The position numbers and the translations under genes were made by a program. Positions 25,498 to 33,775 of a stretch of DNA of 64,000 nt are shown here, piece by piece; the stretch's first letter is position 1; each line of letters begins with the position of its first letter. Origin of the DNA: Marinococcus luteus_A (GTDB lineage Bacteria; Bacillota; Bacilli; Bacillales; Marinococcaceae); NCBI RefSeq assembly GCF_034497705.1, contig NZ_JAXRUV010000004.1, positions 186,001 through 250,000 on the forward strand, given 5' to 3'. Under the pieces are notes generated by a model, which saw nothing but the letters and a program-made list of their open reading frames with translations, searched no databases and had not been told where the DNA came from.

Positions 25498-25950
25498 TTA
25501 TTTTTCGAGAGAGAGACCTAATTTTTTCAGCATAGCTATAAATGTTTCTTTTTCCTGGTCATCAAACACACTGAACATCTCCTGAATAGCTGCCTGGTGA
25601 CGGGGGAAGATCTCATCCATCAAGGCAGAGCCTTCTTCTGTAATACGTACATTAATAATTCTCCGGTCTTGTGGACACCGGGTCCGGAAAAGATATTTTT
25701 TCTTTTCGAGTTTATCAATAACGTAGGTCATGCTTCCACTCGACAGCAGAATTTTTTCCCCAATGCGCTGAATAGCCTGCTCTCCTTTGTGATACAAAAG
25801 CTCAAGCACAGCAAATTCGGTAGGATTCAAACCATGTGCACGTATATCTTCCCGAATTTTTTCTTCTACTGCATGATTAGCTCTTGATAACACGACTAAT
25901 GATTTTAAAGCGAGGTCCTGCCCGCTCATAGGATTACTCATGCTCATCAT
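25498..25950 (-). CDS. mhqR: MarR-family regulator, MhqR-like
   Basis: MarR-type winged-helix repressor of about 147-150 residues. The DNA-binding part is 'AIQRIGEKILLSSGSMTYVIDKLEKKKYL' with the wing 'RTRCPQDRRIINVRITEEG'. MhqR represses quinone-detoxifying dioxygenases, MhqD and reductases until quinones or catechols appear. The context is the same here: dioxygenase, MhqD and WrbA genes follow on the same strand, with matching operators before and after mhqR, implying autoregulation. ATG codons at 25950, 25947 and 25941 are all possible; AAGG at 25953-25956 best fits the later ones. Confidence 0.85.
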   Translation of the reverse strand: MMSMSNPMSGQDLALKSLVVLSRANHAVEEKIREDIRAHGLNPTEFAVLELLYHKGEQAIQRIGEKILLSSGSMTYVIDKLEKKKYLFRTRCPQDRRIINVRITEEGSALMDEIFPRHQAAIQEMFSVFDDQEKETFIAMLKKLGLSLEK

Positions 25951-25964
25951 ATCCTTAATTCAAT

Positions 25965-25982
25965 TATCTTTAATTAAAGGTA
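25965..25982. promoter_or_regulatory. MhqR operator 2 (autoregulatory)
   Basis: TATCTTTAATTAAAGGTA, an 18-base dyad sharing the TATCTTTAATT core with operator 1, lies just upstream of mhqR. Expected to give autorepression. Confidence 0.65.
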
Positions 25983-26092
25983 ATGTTACACTTTTACTCT
26001 GGGAAGTGTCAAGGGCCATCTTTGCTTAAAGGAATAAAAATAGTAAGAACCGGGTAAAGCTACGATAACAATTACCTTGGGGAGGACTTTCT

Positions 26093-27295
26093 ATGTATAG
26101 TCTGACACCGGTAACATTTGACAAAACAGGACACCTTTTTGTGCCTGCCAGGCCGCATCATGTCTCTAAGCACTCAACCATTACTATCACTCTCATGGCT
26201 TCTGAAAAATGTTTGCATTTTTCTTTTAATACAATACCGCCGGAAGGGCTATTTTACAAAAAAAAAGTTGACGCTGACGGGCGCGTGCTCCTTCCTGCCT
26301 CCTTCCGGCACTCGCTGCAGTGGGAGGAAGACACCCTGCTTGAATGGGATGAAAGTGAGGGCGGTCTTTATCTGAAAACCTATACAGCCTCCTGCGCCCT
26401 CTGCAGAAAAAAAGAAGAGTTGCTACCCGTAGGCCAGTCGTATCTGTGTCTCGACTGTCGGGAGGAAAGCTCCCATGCAGAAACAAACCGTTGGAACAGG
26501 ACATTGGATCAGCTATTTTCCGATCATTTCACCTATTGCAGGAAAGCTATCACTCTTGAAGACCCCGAAGACGTTCATCAAGCACGCGTGACCGGGCGCC
26601 GGCTTCAGGCGCTTATCGATTTTCTGGGCATTCCACGTTCCAATGACGTTCGCACACGGCTAAAGCGTATCCATCGCCTTCTTGCCCCTTTAAGAGAGAG
26701 TGATGTGATAATTTCTTCTTTTCAATCGCTTCTTGACCAGACAACGGATCCCCGGCAGGAAGAAGTATTTAAGACAGTTTTGCAACTTCAGTACCACAAA
26801 CAAAAAAAGCATCAGCAAGCTCTCCTTACAAATCTCCCCGAAATGATTGAAAACGCGCATATGCAGCGATGGCACTTTTTTCTTGAAAGCGAACTGCCAC
26901 TGTACAGCAGATTTTTCCCCTTCAAAGATCGACTGGATAAAAAAGAAAGCAGCTATCAAAAAACTTTTCGCCGCTACGAATCTATTAAAGACCGTCATGG
27001 CTGGACACACGCCAAGACCCTCGCCGCCTTGCACGATGTACGCCTGCAAACGAAAGAGATGCGTTATCTGTACAAATACACCAGCAGTATATACCAGTTT
27101 GATGGGAATCGTTCCGAAGAGCTGTACAAACAAATGCAGCCTCTGCTTGGTGATATTAACGACCGGCGCGACTGGCTTCGTGAAATTCATAAGAAAAAAG
27201 TAAAGACCCGCCTTTCTCAAAACGGTGTTCAAATCCTCTCTCGTATTTTTAATGAGGAAATTTATAGACTTCATAAAGAACTTGTACGCTTATGA
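26093..27295 (+). CDS. AbrB-like / zinc-ribbon / CHAD fusion protein
   Basis: Protein of 400 residues with an unusual domain order. Residues 5-40 ('VTFDKTGHLFVPARP') and 56-98 ('KKKVDADGRVLLPASFRHSLQW') both resemble the SpoVT/AbrB swapped-hairpin fold. A CxxC-x16-CxxC cluster at about 102-125 suggests a zinc ribbon. The C-terminal two thirds is a CHAD domain, with helices rich in His, Arg and Lys ('VHQARVTGRRLQALIDFL', 'LLAPLRESDVII', 'LHDVRLQTKEMRYLYKY'). CHAD domains bind polyphosphate. A DNA-binding head on a polyphosphate-binding body would suit a phosphate- or stress-responsive nucleoid or regulatory protein, which is inference. A GGGGAGG site precedes the ATG. Confidence 0.75.
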   Translation: MYSLTPVTFDKTGHLFVPARPHHVSKHSTITITLMASEKCLHFSFNTIPPEGLFYKKKVDADGRVLLPASFRHSLQWEEDTLLEWDESEGGLYLKTYTASCALCRKKEELLPVGQSYLCLDCREESSHAETNRWNRTLDQLFSDHFTYCRKAITLEDPEDVHQARVTGRRLQALIDFLGIPRSNDVRTRLKRIHRLLAPLRESDVIISSFQSLLDQTTDPRQEEVFKTVLQLQYHKQKKHQQALLTNLPEMIENAHMQRWHFFLESELPLYSRFFPFKDRLDKKESSYQKTFRRYESIKDRHGWTHAKTLAALHDVRLQTKEMRYLYKYTSSIYQFDGNRSEELYKQMQPLLGDINDRRDWLREIHKKKVKTRLSQNGVQILSRIFNEEIYRLHKELVRL

Positions 27296-27574
27296 TAATT
27301 TTTTCTTTCTTTTTTTGTTTTCAATGTCTGCTACCTTTTCTTTTTGTTTCCGGGCAGGCAGAATCCACCGGTAGCTTCCATTCGGCTCATTTCCTTCTTC
27401 AACGTCAAAATTCTTATACAGGCTGAAGTATAATAAATAAAGCAGGCTCCACACATGAATTCCTTTCATCCAGCCGGTAAGCAAAGGCTGTGGAGTAAAA
27501 GCCTCTAAAATAATATCTACAGCAGCAACGAAGGCTAAAATTGCTTTAAATGATAGCATCATTAATAATATCAT
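27290..27574 (-). CDS. Small membrane protein, 94 residues
   Basis: Not recognised. Two hydrophobic segments are visible (about 3-22 and 38-52), followed by a charged, Lys-rich tail from residue 75. The ATG at 27574 has AGGAG 9 bases upstream, supporting a real gene. Its end overlaps the convergent CHAD gene by six bases. Function unknown. Confidence 0.6.
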   Translation of the reverse strand: MILLMMLSFKAILAFVAAVDIILEAFTPQPLLTGWMKGIHVWSLLYLLYFSLYKNFDVEEGNEPNGSYRWILPARKQKEKVADIENKKRKKKLS

Positions 27575-27644
27575 AGGCCATTACTCCTTTCTGAAAAGTT
27601 ATTATACCAAGAAACCTGCTTATATTGCTCTTTTTCCATAAATA

Positions 27645-27671
27645 AAACCGGCCGAACATTCCGGCCGGTTT
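27645..27671. terminator. Terminator overlapping the stop of the 83-residue gene
   Basis: Strong stem AAACCGGCCG / CGGCCGGTTT around a 6-base loop, in minus-strand orientation for the gene at 27670-27921. Confidence 0.85.
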
Positions 27672-27921
27672 ATTCGTTTTCCCCCTTTTCGAGCGTACCG
27701 TCTAAATGAAAGACGACCCCTCGCTGTTCAATCTCTGTTTGGCCCATTTCAAACAACACAGTTCCAGCCTGTGGAGTGAGCCGGTCTTTTGTTTCATAAT
27801 TCACGTGTACAGCACGTTCATTATTTTTTTCCACAAAATTAATCGTGTACTGAATGTTATGGCCATCGCTGCTTTTCGTAGTGTGTGTGCCTTTTTCTGG
27901 TTTGAACGTAATTTCGGTCAT
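27670..27921 (-). CDS. Uncharacterised 83-residue beta-rich protein
   Basis: Not recognised. The GGGAGG ribosome site 7 bases before the ATG, the terminator at its end and the even composition make it a convincing gene. Sequence alternates polar and hydrophobic residues ('EITFKPEKGTHTT', 'YTINFVEKNNERAVHVNYE'), suggesting a small beta-sheet protein. No signal peptide. Function unknown. Confidence 0.6.
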   Translation of the reverse strand: MTEITFKPEKGTHTTKSSDGHNIQYTINFVEKNNERAVHVNYETKDRLTPQAGTVLFEMGQTEIEQRGVVFHLDGTLEKGENE

Positions 27922-27988
27922 TAGAAAACCTCCCTTTTCTTACGGTCTGATTCTCTTTACCCGCACAGGGCTTACGTTCAACCTTTTA

Positions 27989-29200
27989 TTACGAAGCGAT
28001 TTTCAACTTCTGACCGATACTGAGCACGCCAGTATTAGAGATGTTATTGTCTGCAGCAATTTTTTGGACAGTAGTATTGTATCTTCCTGCAATGCTGTAC
28101 AACGTATCACCTGACTTTACGGTGTACGTAGTAGACGAGGCTGGTGGAGAGGCTGTGCCTCCCCCAGGGATTTTCAACACCTGGCCGACCCTGATGACAT
28201 TCGAGCTCGTTGGGATGCTATTCGCTTTTTTCAGCTCTGTTACGCTCACGTCGTTACGGTTTGCAATGCTGTAGAGCGTGTCGCCCGATTTCACAGTATA
28301 CGAGCCGGATTCAGCAGGAGGCGGTGTAGTGGTCCCTTTGCCCGGGATTTTCAACACCTGGCCGACCCTGATGACATTCGAGCTCGTTGGGATGCTATTC
28401 GCTTTTTTCAGCTCTGTTACGCTCACGTCGTTACGGTTTGCAATGCTGTAGAGCGTGTCGCCCGATTTTACGGTATAAGAAGCTCCTCCGGTCGATGGCG
28501 AACCCTGGATTTGCAATAATTCAGATACCGTCACAAACTTGTATCCTTGTGCTTTCAGCTTTGTAATCATTTCCGGCAGTGCGGCTGGCGTGCCAGGCGC
28601 TCCTGCACCTGTATGCATTAACACGATCGAACCCGGTTCAATATTGTTTACTACTTTATTCAGCACCTGCGTTTTTGAAAGCCCTCTCCAGTCAATGGTA
28701 TCGATATTCCAGTGCAGAGTATGCGTATAGCCTGCATCTCCCACTGTTTTAAGCACGGTGGAGTTGGTGGCGCCAAACGGTGCCCGAAAAATAGGTTTGG
28801 TTGATTTTCCAGTAGTACTTTTCACGAGCGCTTCCGTATCTGCTAATTCTTTTTTCATTCTCGTGGTGGAAATGGTGGTGAAATCAGGATGGGAGTATGA
28901 ATGATTACCTAGCTGGTGCCCAGCATTAGCAATATTTCTTATTGACTGTGGATGGTCTTTAGTACCAGTACCCGTCAAGAAAAACGTGGCCTTAACGTTG
29001 TGAGTGGACAGAGTTTGAAGAATTCTGGAAATGTTGGCACCGTCTGCCCCGTCGTCAAATGTCAGCGCCACTACCTTACTTGAAGTATTTCCCTTCACCA
29101 CATACTTTGAACTCGCAGCATCCGCCTGAACCGGGAACGAGAAACAGGTGACAAGCAAAAACACTAAAAGAATCACGGCTTTGAACCATTTCTTACCCAT
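27989..29200 (-). CDS. Secreted polysaccharide deacetylase with three LysM domains
   Basis: Exported NodB-family deacetylase of about 403 residues. It has a signal peptide (about 1-28), then the deacetylase domain with TFDDG (Asp49-Asp50) and HSYSH (His100, His104) metal/catalytic motifs and 'RAPFG'. Three C-terminal LysM repeats follow, joined by Pro/Thr/Ser linkers. Substrates of this class are peptidoglycan N-acetylglucosamine or chitooligosaccharides; LysM units hold the enzyme on the wall. The first two LysM repeats are encoded by exactly repeated DNA. The start is taken at the ATG at 29200; a GTG three codons earlier overlaps the ribosome site. Confidence 0.88.
   Translation of the reverse strand: MGKKWFKAVILLVFLLVTCFSFPVQADAASSKYVVKGNTSSKVVALTFDDGADGANISRILQTLSTHNVKATFFLTGTGTKDHPQSIRNIANAGHQLGNHSYSHPDFTTISTTRMKKELADTEALVKSTTGKSTKPIFRAPFGATNSTVLKTVGDAGYTHTLHWNIDTIDWRGLSKTQVLNKVVNNIEPGSIVLMHTGAGAPGTPAALPEMITKLKAQGYKFVTVSELLQIQGSPSTGGASYTVKSGDTLYSIANRNDVSVTELKKANSIPTSSNVIRVGQVLKIPGKGTTTPPPAESGSYTVKSGDTLYSIANRNDVSVTELKKANSIPTSSNVIRVGQVLKIPGGGTASPPASSTTYTVKSGDTLYSIAGRYNTTVQKIAADNNISNTGVLSIGQKLKIAS
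28167..28468. repeat. Exact 125-bp direct repeat within LysM coding region
   Basis: Bases 28167-28291 and 28344-28468 are identical over 125 positions, with a period of 177 bp. The repeat carries most of LysM units one and two and part of the linker. Synonymous sites are identical too, which points to a recent duplication or gene conversion. Confidence 0.95.
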
Positions 29201-29379
29201 CCTGCTCACCCCATTTATTTATTTATGCCGGTCGACCGGCATATGTATGAGTGAACATGCATTCATTATTTACTTTATTATACTTCTTATTCATAAATAA
29301 GTACCGTGCTATAAGAACTATATTTATATATAAAGTACATTTTTTTAGAAATATTTCTTAATTTTAGAAATAAAAACAA

Positions 29380-29409
29380 AAAAAAAGCCTGAAAAGACAG
29401 ACTTTTTTT
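29380..29409. terminator. Terminator after galE
   Basis: Stem AAAAAAAGCCTG / CAGACTTTTTTT with a 6-base loop, immediately past the galE stop on the minus strand. Confidence 0.75.
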
Positions 29410-29421
29410 GAGCGTTACTAT

Positions 29422-30435
29422 TTACACAGTCGGGTACCCTTCCGGATTATGCTTAATCCATCGCCAGGAATCTTCACACATATCCTCGACTCCTTTTTGA
29501 GCGGTCCATCCCAGTTCATTACGCGCCTTGGCAGGGTCCGCATAACAGACAGCAATGTCCCCCGGACGCCGGTCCCGTATTTCATAAGGCACGTCCTTGC
29601 CAGATGCTTTTTCGAAGGCTTCCACCAACTCCAGTACACTGTACCCCTTTCCGGTGCCAAGATTAAACTCTCCAATCCCCGGTCCTTCCATCGATTTATG
29701 CAGAGCGCTTAAATGACCCTTAGCAAGGTCTACAACGTGAATGTAGTCTCTTACTCCTGTGCCGTCCTTTGTTGGATAGTCATCCCCGAACACATTCAGC
29801 TGCGGAAGCTTTCCTACTGCCACCTGCGTTATATAAGGCATCAGGTTGTTCGGTATACCGCTTGGAGACTCTCCAATGCGTCCACTTGGATGTGCACCGA
29901 TGGGATTAAAATACCGGAGAATGGAAATACTCCATTCGCGATCGGATACGTAAAGATCCCGGAGAATATCTTCAATCATCAGTTTTGAATTGCCATAGGG
30001 ATTCGTCGCCTGCAGCTCAAAGTCCTCCGTAATTGGATTTGTTCTCGGTGTACCGTACACAGTAGCCGAAGACGAAAAAATCATCTTTTTCACATCATAT
30101 TTTTTCATTGTTTCAAAAAGGATAATACTGCCAGTAATATTGTTGTGGTAGTATTTGAGCGGGATTTCCACAGACTCCCCAACCGCCTTCAGTCCTGCGA
30201 GGTGAATAACTGCTTCAATATCAAATCTTTCAAATATGCTCGCCATTCCTTCACGGTCCAGCAGGTCCACATTGAAATATTCAAGACTTTTTCCTGTGAT
30301 TTCTTCCACCCGCTCCAGAGAAACGGAGCGGCTGTTGGAAAAATTATCAATAACTACTACTTCGTGACCTTCCTCCAGCAGTTCTACACAAATATGGCTT
30401 CCTATATATCCTGCACCACCGGTTACCAGTATCAT
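29422..30435 (-). CDS. galE: UDP-glucose/UDP-GlcNAc 4-epimerase
   Basis: NAD-dependent extended SDR epimerase of 337 residues. The Rossmann motif GGAGYIGS lies at 6-13, the active-site Ser is in 'SSSATVYG' and the Tyr/Lys pair in 'NPYGNSKL'. It interconverts UDP-Glc/UDP-Gal and often UDP-GlcNAc/UDP-GalNAc. Next to Pel genes it would supply UDP-GalNAc, the main precursor of Pel polymer; the only direct support is position. It lies 110 bases downstream of the GH114-type gene on the same strand. A GGGGGGAG site precedes the ATG. Confidence 0.88.
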   Translation of the reverse strand: MILVTGGAGYIGSHICVELLEEGHEVVVIDNFSNSRSVSLERVEEITGKSLEYFNVDLLDREGMASIFERFDIEAVIHLAGLKAVGESVEIPLKYYHNNITGSIILFETMKKYDVKKMIFSSSATVYGTPRTNPITEDFELQATNPYGNSKLMIEDILRDLYVSDREWSISILRYFNPIGAHPSGRIGESPSGIPNNLMPYITQVAVGKLPQLNVFGDDYPTKDGTGVRDYIHVVDLAKGHLSALHKSMEGPGIGEFNLGTGKGYSVLELVEAFEKASGKDVPYEIRDRRPGDIAVCYADPAKARNELGWTAQKGVEDMCEDSWRWIKHNPEGYPTV

Positions 30436-30545
30436 CGCTGATCTCCCCCCAAAATTTGGTTATTTATTATTTCCAAACTACATCATTTTCTTTTTAATAA
30501 CAATACTATTGTCTGTAAAGTTCTTTAATGCTTTGTTTTCCTGCC

Positions 30546-31400
30546 CTACTCCCAGACATTATATCCACGCGGGGAATGAAAATGGCAGAACCCTTTAGAT
30601 TCTGCGTACTTCCGGCTTTCTTCCTCTTCACGCTCAGAAACCGTCAGTACTTGAATTTTGTGTTTTTTCCGCAGCTTTTTTAATTTGGCAATTTTCTGCT
30701 GCGCCCATTCATCTCCTGCAATTTCTGAATACTCAAACCCTTCCCACATAATAGCGTTTACAAACGGATACGTAACAGCGCTGAGCGTATCAAATCCCCA
30801 ATTTTGAATGATGGCAAGGTGCGGATGCTTCTCTTTAATGCTTTGCATAAACACAGCCATCGCGGCACGCTGTGTACGTAGTATTTCAGATTCGTTTTCA
30901 TGTTCGTCATCGATGTTTCCCACCGTGTCTAAAAATACACCGTCACACCCTTTGGCGTAAATCTGCTTTGTGACTTCACTCAAAAGGACTTGCCGGTAAT
31001 GCTCTTCGTCTATATTCATAAGGTAGGAATCCCACTGTTTATAATATACGCGGCTTCCACGACGGTGAAAAAAATCTTTTTCCTCCATCTGTGTATACAA
31101 AGCCTCATTCCATCGATCCGCTTCCATTGCATTAATATAACCGTAAACTTTCGTTCCCACCTGTTGGATGGCTTTTACCTGCTTTCTGGAATAATACACC
31201 GGTTCAATAATTACCACATCATAATTTTTCATTTCCCTGAGTATGTTTTTATTTGGGGAATCGTAAAAAATTTTGTAATTTTTCATTTTCGCCAGCGGGA
31301 AAGTACCGTGAGAAGCGGGTTTCAGATTCGTTAGAAAAGACTTATAAAAAAATAGAGAAAAATTTGTAACAAAAATCATTTTTTGTGAGATAATACCCAT
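30546..31400 (-). CDS. GH114-like endo-alpha-1,4-polygalactosaminidase (Pel hydrolase type)
   Basis: TIM-barrel hydrolase of 284 residues resembling the GH114/TM1410 family and the hydrolase domain of PelA. Family features are 'KIFYDSPNK', 'YDVVIIEPVYYS', 'GYINAMEADRWN', 'GCDGVFLDTVGN' (an acidic catalytic region near residue 180) and 'NAIMWEGFEYSE'. An N-terminal hydrophobic stretch (about 8-28) could be a signal or anchor. It is expected to cut GalNAc/GalN-containing polymer. It is divergent from the pelDEAFG operon, whose PelA lacks this domain, so the hydrolase is supplied by a separate gene. An AGGAGGA site supports the start. Confidence 0.8.
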   Translation of the reverse strand: MGIISQKMIFVTNFSLFFYKSFLTNLKPASHGTFPLAKMKNYKIFYDSPNKNILREMKNYDVVIIEPVYYSRKQVKAIQQVGTKVYGYINAMEADRWNEALYTQMEEKDFFHRRGSRVYYKQWDSYLMNIDEEHYRQVLLSEVTKQIYAKGCDGVFLDTVGNIDDEHENESEILRTQRAAMAVFMQSIKEKHPHLAIIQNWGFDTLSAVTYPFVNAIMWEGFEYSEIAGDEWAQQKIAKLKKLRKKHKIQVLTVSEREEEESRKYAESKGFCHFHSPRGYNVWE

Positions 31401-31614
31401 AATGCTCCTCCTTATAGATAGTAAATAAGCTTTGAAGCACAGAATTAGGACCGGTCCTTTTTAAGTGCAGGGATTTATGAACCATGCCATTGCACCCTCA
31501 GCATCACGGTTTCAATTCCTTTGTAAGTATAAAGTTTCACTAATCTTACTCGGACGGTGCAGCAATAGCAATACGGTACATAAATCTAATATAACTTTTT
31601 GAAGAGGTGATGGG

Positions 31615-32850
31615 ATGATTTACACGCAGAAAAATGTGTGGAGAAAAGTTGTGGAGCTGCTCGTTGTCGTTCTTGTACTAGGGATCATCGACCAGGTATT
31701 CCAGCTGGGAATGCTTGATTGGACACTTAACCCATTTTTGTTTGTTATTTTGTTTTTCTCTCTGCGGTATGGCATTAATATTGCCATTATGAGCTTTTTC
31801 ACCACCCTTGTGTATCACGTTATTGCCACATTTACAGCAGGAGATGACCTGTTCCTTCTGTTTTATGACACCGGAGACTATCTTTATTTACTGTTTTCCC
31901 TGCTTCTCGCTGTTATATGCGGCCTTTACAGCTCATCCTACCGGGAACGCTATGAAAGCCTTACGTACACCCAGAATGAATTGAAAGATGATAATAAAGA
32001 ACTGACCAGAACTATTAAAGAACTCGAGGATTCCCAGCGGGTTATGCAGGAAAAAGTACTGGACTCCGAGCATACTCTCGCCCAGATTTACCAGGTCGGC
32101 ATTAAGCTCGATCAGCCTACGCCGGAGCTTGTGCGAAATGAGGCGATCGCAATTATCGCAGATTTATTTAAAGCTAATGACATTGCGATTTATCATGTAG
32201 ATTCGTCGAAAAGATCCCTTCGGCTGAGAGTACGCCAGGGAAGTTCACAGACACTGCCGCAAACCGTATTTTTAAGCGAAGAATCATCCTTTTACCAGCG
32301 CTTGTTCACGGAAAAGGCAATCACGCTGCGAAACGTCAAAGACGAAAAAAATGCCCCGGTAATTGCAGGGCCTATCGTTTATAACGAAGAAATCCAGGAA
32401 GTACTGATTATCGACCAGCTCGACTTCTCCCGTCTTACTACTCATGAAATCCAAATCATGTCCTTTGTGCTTGACTGGATTTCCAACCGTATTGAAAGAG
32501 CACGTGAATGGCAGGCCAAAGATGAAGAGAAACAAATGCTTCCCGGAACAAACGTCTACTATAAAGATGCCTTTGATGCTCATGTGGCCCAGCAGGAGGT
32601 GCGCCAGGAAGAGTACGGCGTTCCTTACAGCACAGTAGCCATTCAGTTTGACCGCTTTGAGGGGATGTCTGTTGCTGAAGCTGAAGTTATTTTAAGGACC
32701 TACCTGCGTGAAATAGATATTATCGGCTTTGATGCCAGACAGAGTATTCTCTACTTCCTCCTGCCCGGTACCGATGCTGAAAACGCTCAAGTGGTCGAAA
32801 AACGAATCAAAAAAGCCTTAAAAGAAAAAGGAGGCACTCATGCTGGGTAA
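31615..32850 (+). CDS. pelD: PelD: membrane c-di-GMP receptor of the Pel synthase
   Basis: Protein of 411 residues with about four N-terminal membrane helices (about 10-108), a coiled coil (110-150), a GAF domain (about 150-300) and a C-terminal GGDEF-like domain. The inhibitory-site motif RxxD is kept as R365-E-I-D368. At the spot where GGDEF should stand, the sequence reads A-R-Q-S-I followed by 'LYFLLPGTD'. So it should bind c-di-GMP but not make it, as for characterised PelD proteins. It is first in the pel operon; an AGAGGTG site precedes the ATG, and its end overlaps pelE by 11 bases. Confidence 0.88.
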   Translation: MIYTQKNVWRKVVELLVVVLVLGIIDQVFQLGMLDWTLNPFLFVILFFSLRYGINIAIMSFFTTLVYHVIATFTAGDDLFLLFYDTGDYLYLLFSLLLAVICGLYSSSYRERYESLTYTQNELKDDNKELTRTIKELEDSQRVMQEKVLDSEHTLAQIYQVGIKLDQPTPELVRNEAIAIIADLFKANDIAIYHVDSSKRSLRLRVRQGSSQTLPQTVFLSEESSFYQRLFTEKAITLRNVKDEKNAPVIAGPIVYNEEIQEVLIIDQLDFSRLTTHEIQIMSFVLDWISNRIERAREWQAKDEEKQMLPGTNVYYKDAFDAHVAQQEVRQEEYGVPYSTVAIQFDRFEGMSVAEAEVILRTYLREIDIIGFDARQSILYFLLPGTDAENAQVVEKRIKKALKEKGGTHAG

Positions 32851-33775
32851 CCTTATACAGCCAACGATACTCGTTATTCTTTTTTACATCGTTCACGCCT
32901 GTATTTTATTTGCTGCGGCGAAGGCCGCGAAAAAAAGACTACAGCCGGATCAGTACGGAGCCGTTATCTGGATTGTGCTGATCAGCTGCTTTCTTCCTTT
33001 GATTGGGGAGGCTTTCGGTCTTCTTGCCTGGTGGGCTTCCAGGCGGGTAGATTCAAACAAAATTGTCTCTGATTATACAGAATACGTGAAGTTTCAGCCG
33101 ATTAACCTGGAGCATCTTCGCTATGAAGCTAAAGACAATAAAAACCTCACCCCCTTGATGGAGGCATTTACAAACGATAACCAGCCGGACCGCAAAAGCT
33201 TAATGCTGAAGCTGATCAACTCCAACATTTCGGACAAAGGGAAGTATCTGAATCTCGGACTCAACAACGATGATTCAGAGACCGTCCACTATGCTGCGAC
33301 GACCATGAATCTGCTTGTCGACCGCTATGAAAAAAGTCTTGAGACAGCAAAAACAGAGCATGAGCACTTTCACAGCGAAGAGACTCTCAGCAGATTGATG
33401 GGAGTCTACCGGGGCTACCTTGACAGCCGCCTGCTTGACGATCATTCACAGGAGCATCTGCGCTATGTGTTTCTTCAATTCTTAGAGCAGGCAGCCAAAG
33501 ACTTCCCGGATCATATGGAGGTTTTCAACCAGCTTGGGGACATCTATCTGCAGCTTAATTCCCCGACACAGGCCGTCAACACGTACATGTATATGCTTCA
33601 GGCTTTCCCGGATGAAGCCGATGGTTATTTAAACTTAATCGAATACTACTATAACCAAAAAGACTGGACCGGGATAGAGCACGTCCTTTCCCAAATGCAT
33701 CAACATGTAGCTACAGAAAAAATACCAGAAAACCGCCAGTATATTGTCCGGCAGATGGGAGGGGTCGTTTCATGA
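32840..33775 (+). CDS. pelE: PelE: TPR-type membrane protein of the Pel synthase
   Basis: Protein of 311 residues with two N-terminal membrane helices (about 8-28 and 43-66), then a helical, TPR-rich cytosolic part ('FNQLGDIYLQLNSPTQAVNTYMYMLQAFPDEADGYLNLIEYYYNQKD'). PelE links PelD, PelF and PelG in the inner-membrane synthase. Both ends overlap the neighbouring pel genes, so translation is coupled. Assignment is by position plus architecture. Confidence 0.85.
   Translation: MLGNLIQPTILVILFYIVHACILFAAAKAAKKRLQPDQYGAVIWIVLISCFLPLIGEAFGLLAWWASRRVDSNKIVSDYTEYVKFQPINLEHLRYEAKDNKNLTPLMEAFTNDNQPDRKSLMLKLINSNISDKGKYLNLGLNNDDSETVHYAATTMNLLVDRYEKSLETAKTEHEHFHSEETLSRLMGVYRGYLDSRLLDDHSQEHLRYVFLQFLEQAAKDFPDHMEVFNQLGDIYLQLNSPTQAVNTYMYMLQAFPDEADGYLNLIEYYYNQKDWTGIEHVLSQMHQHVATEKIPENRQYIVRQMGGVVS

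Noticed and set aside
26690..27274. 194-residue open frame opposite the CHAD gene
   Set aside because: Shadow of the Lys/Gln-rich CHAD coding strand; no domain.
28167..28468. CRISPR-like direct repeat
   Set aside because: Only two long identical units inside the LysM coding sequence; protein repeat, not an array.
31401..31614. c-di-GMP riboswitch ahead of pelD
   Set aside because: I looked for conserved GEMM elements in the divergent pel control region and saw none; only a GGACCGGTCC palindrome at 31448-31457, not enough to name a site.
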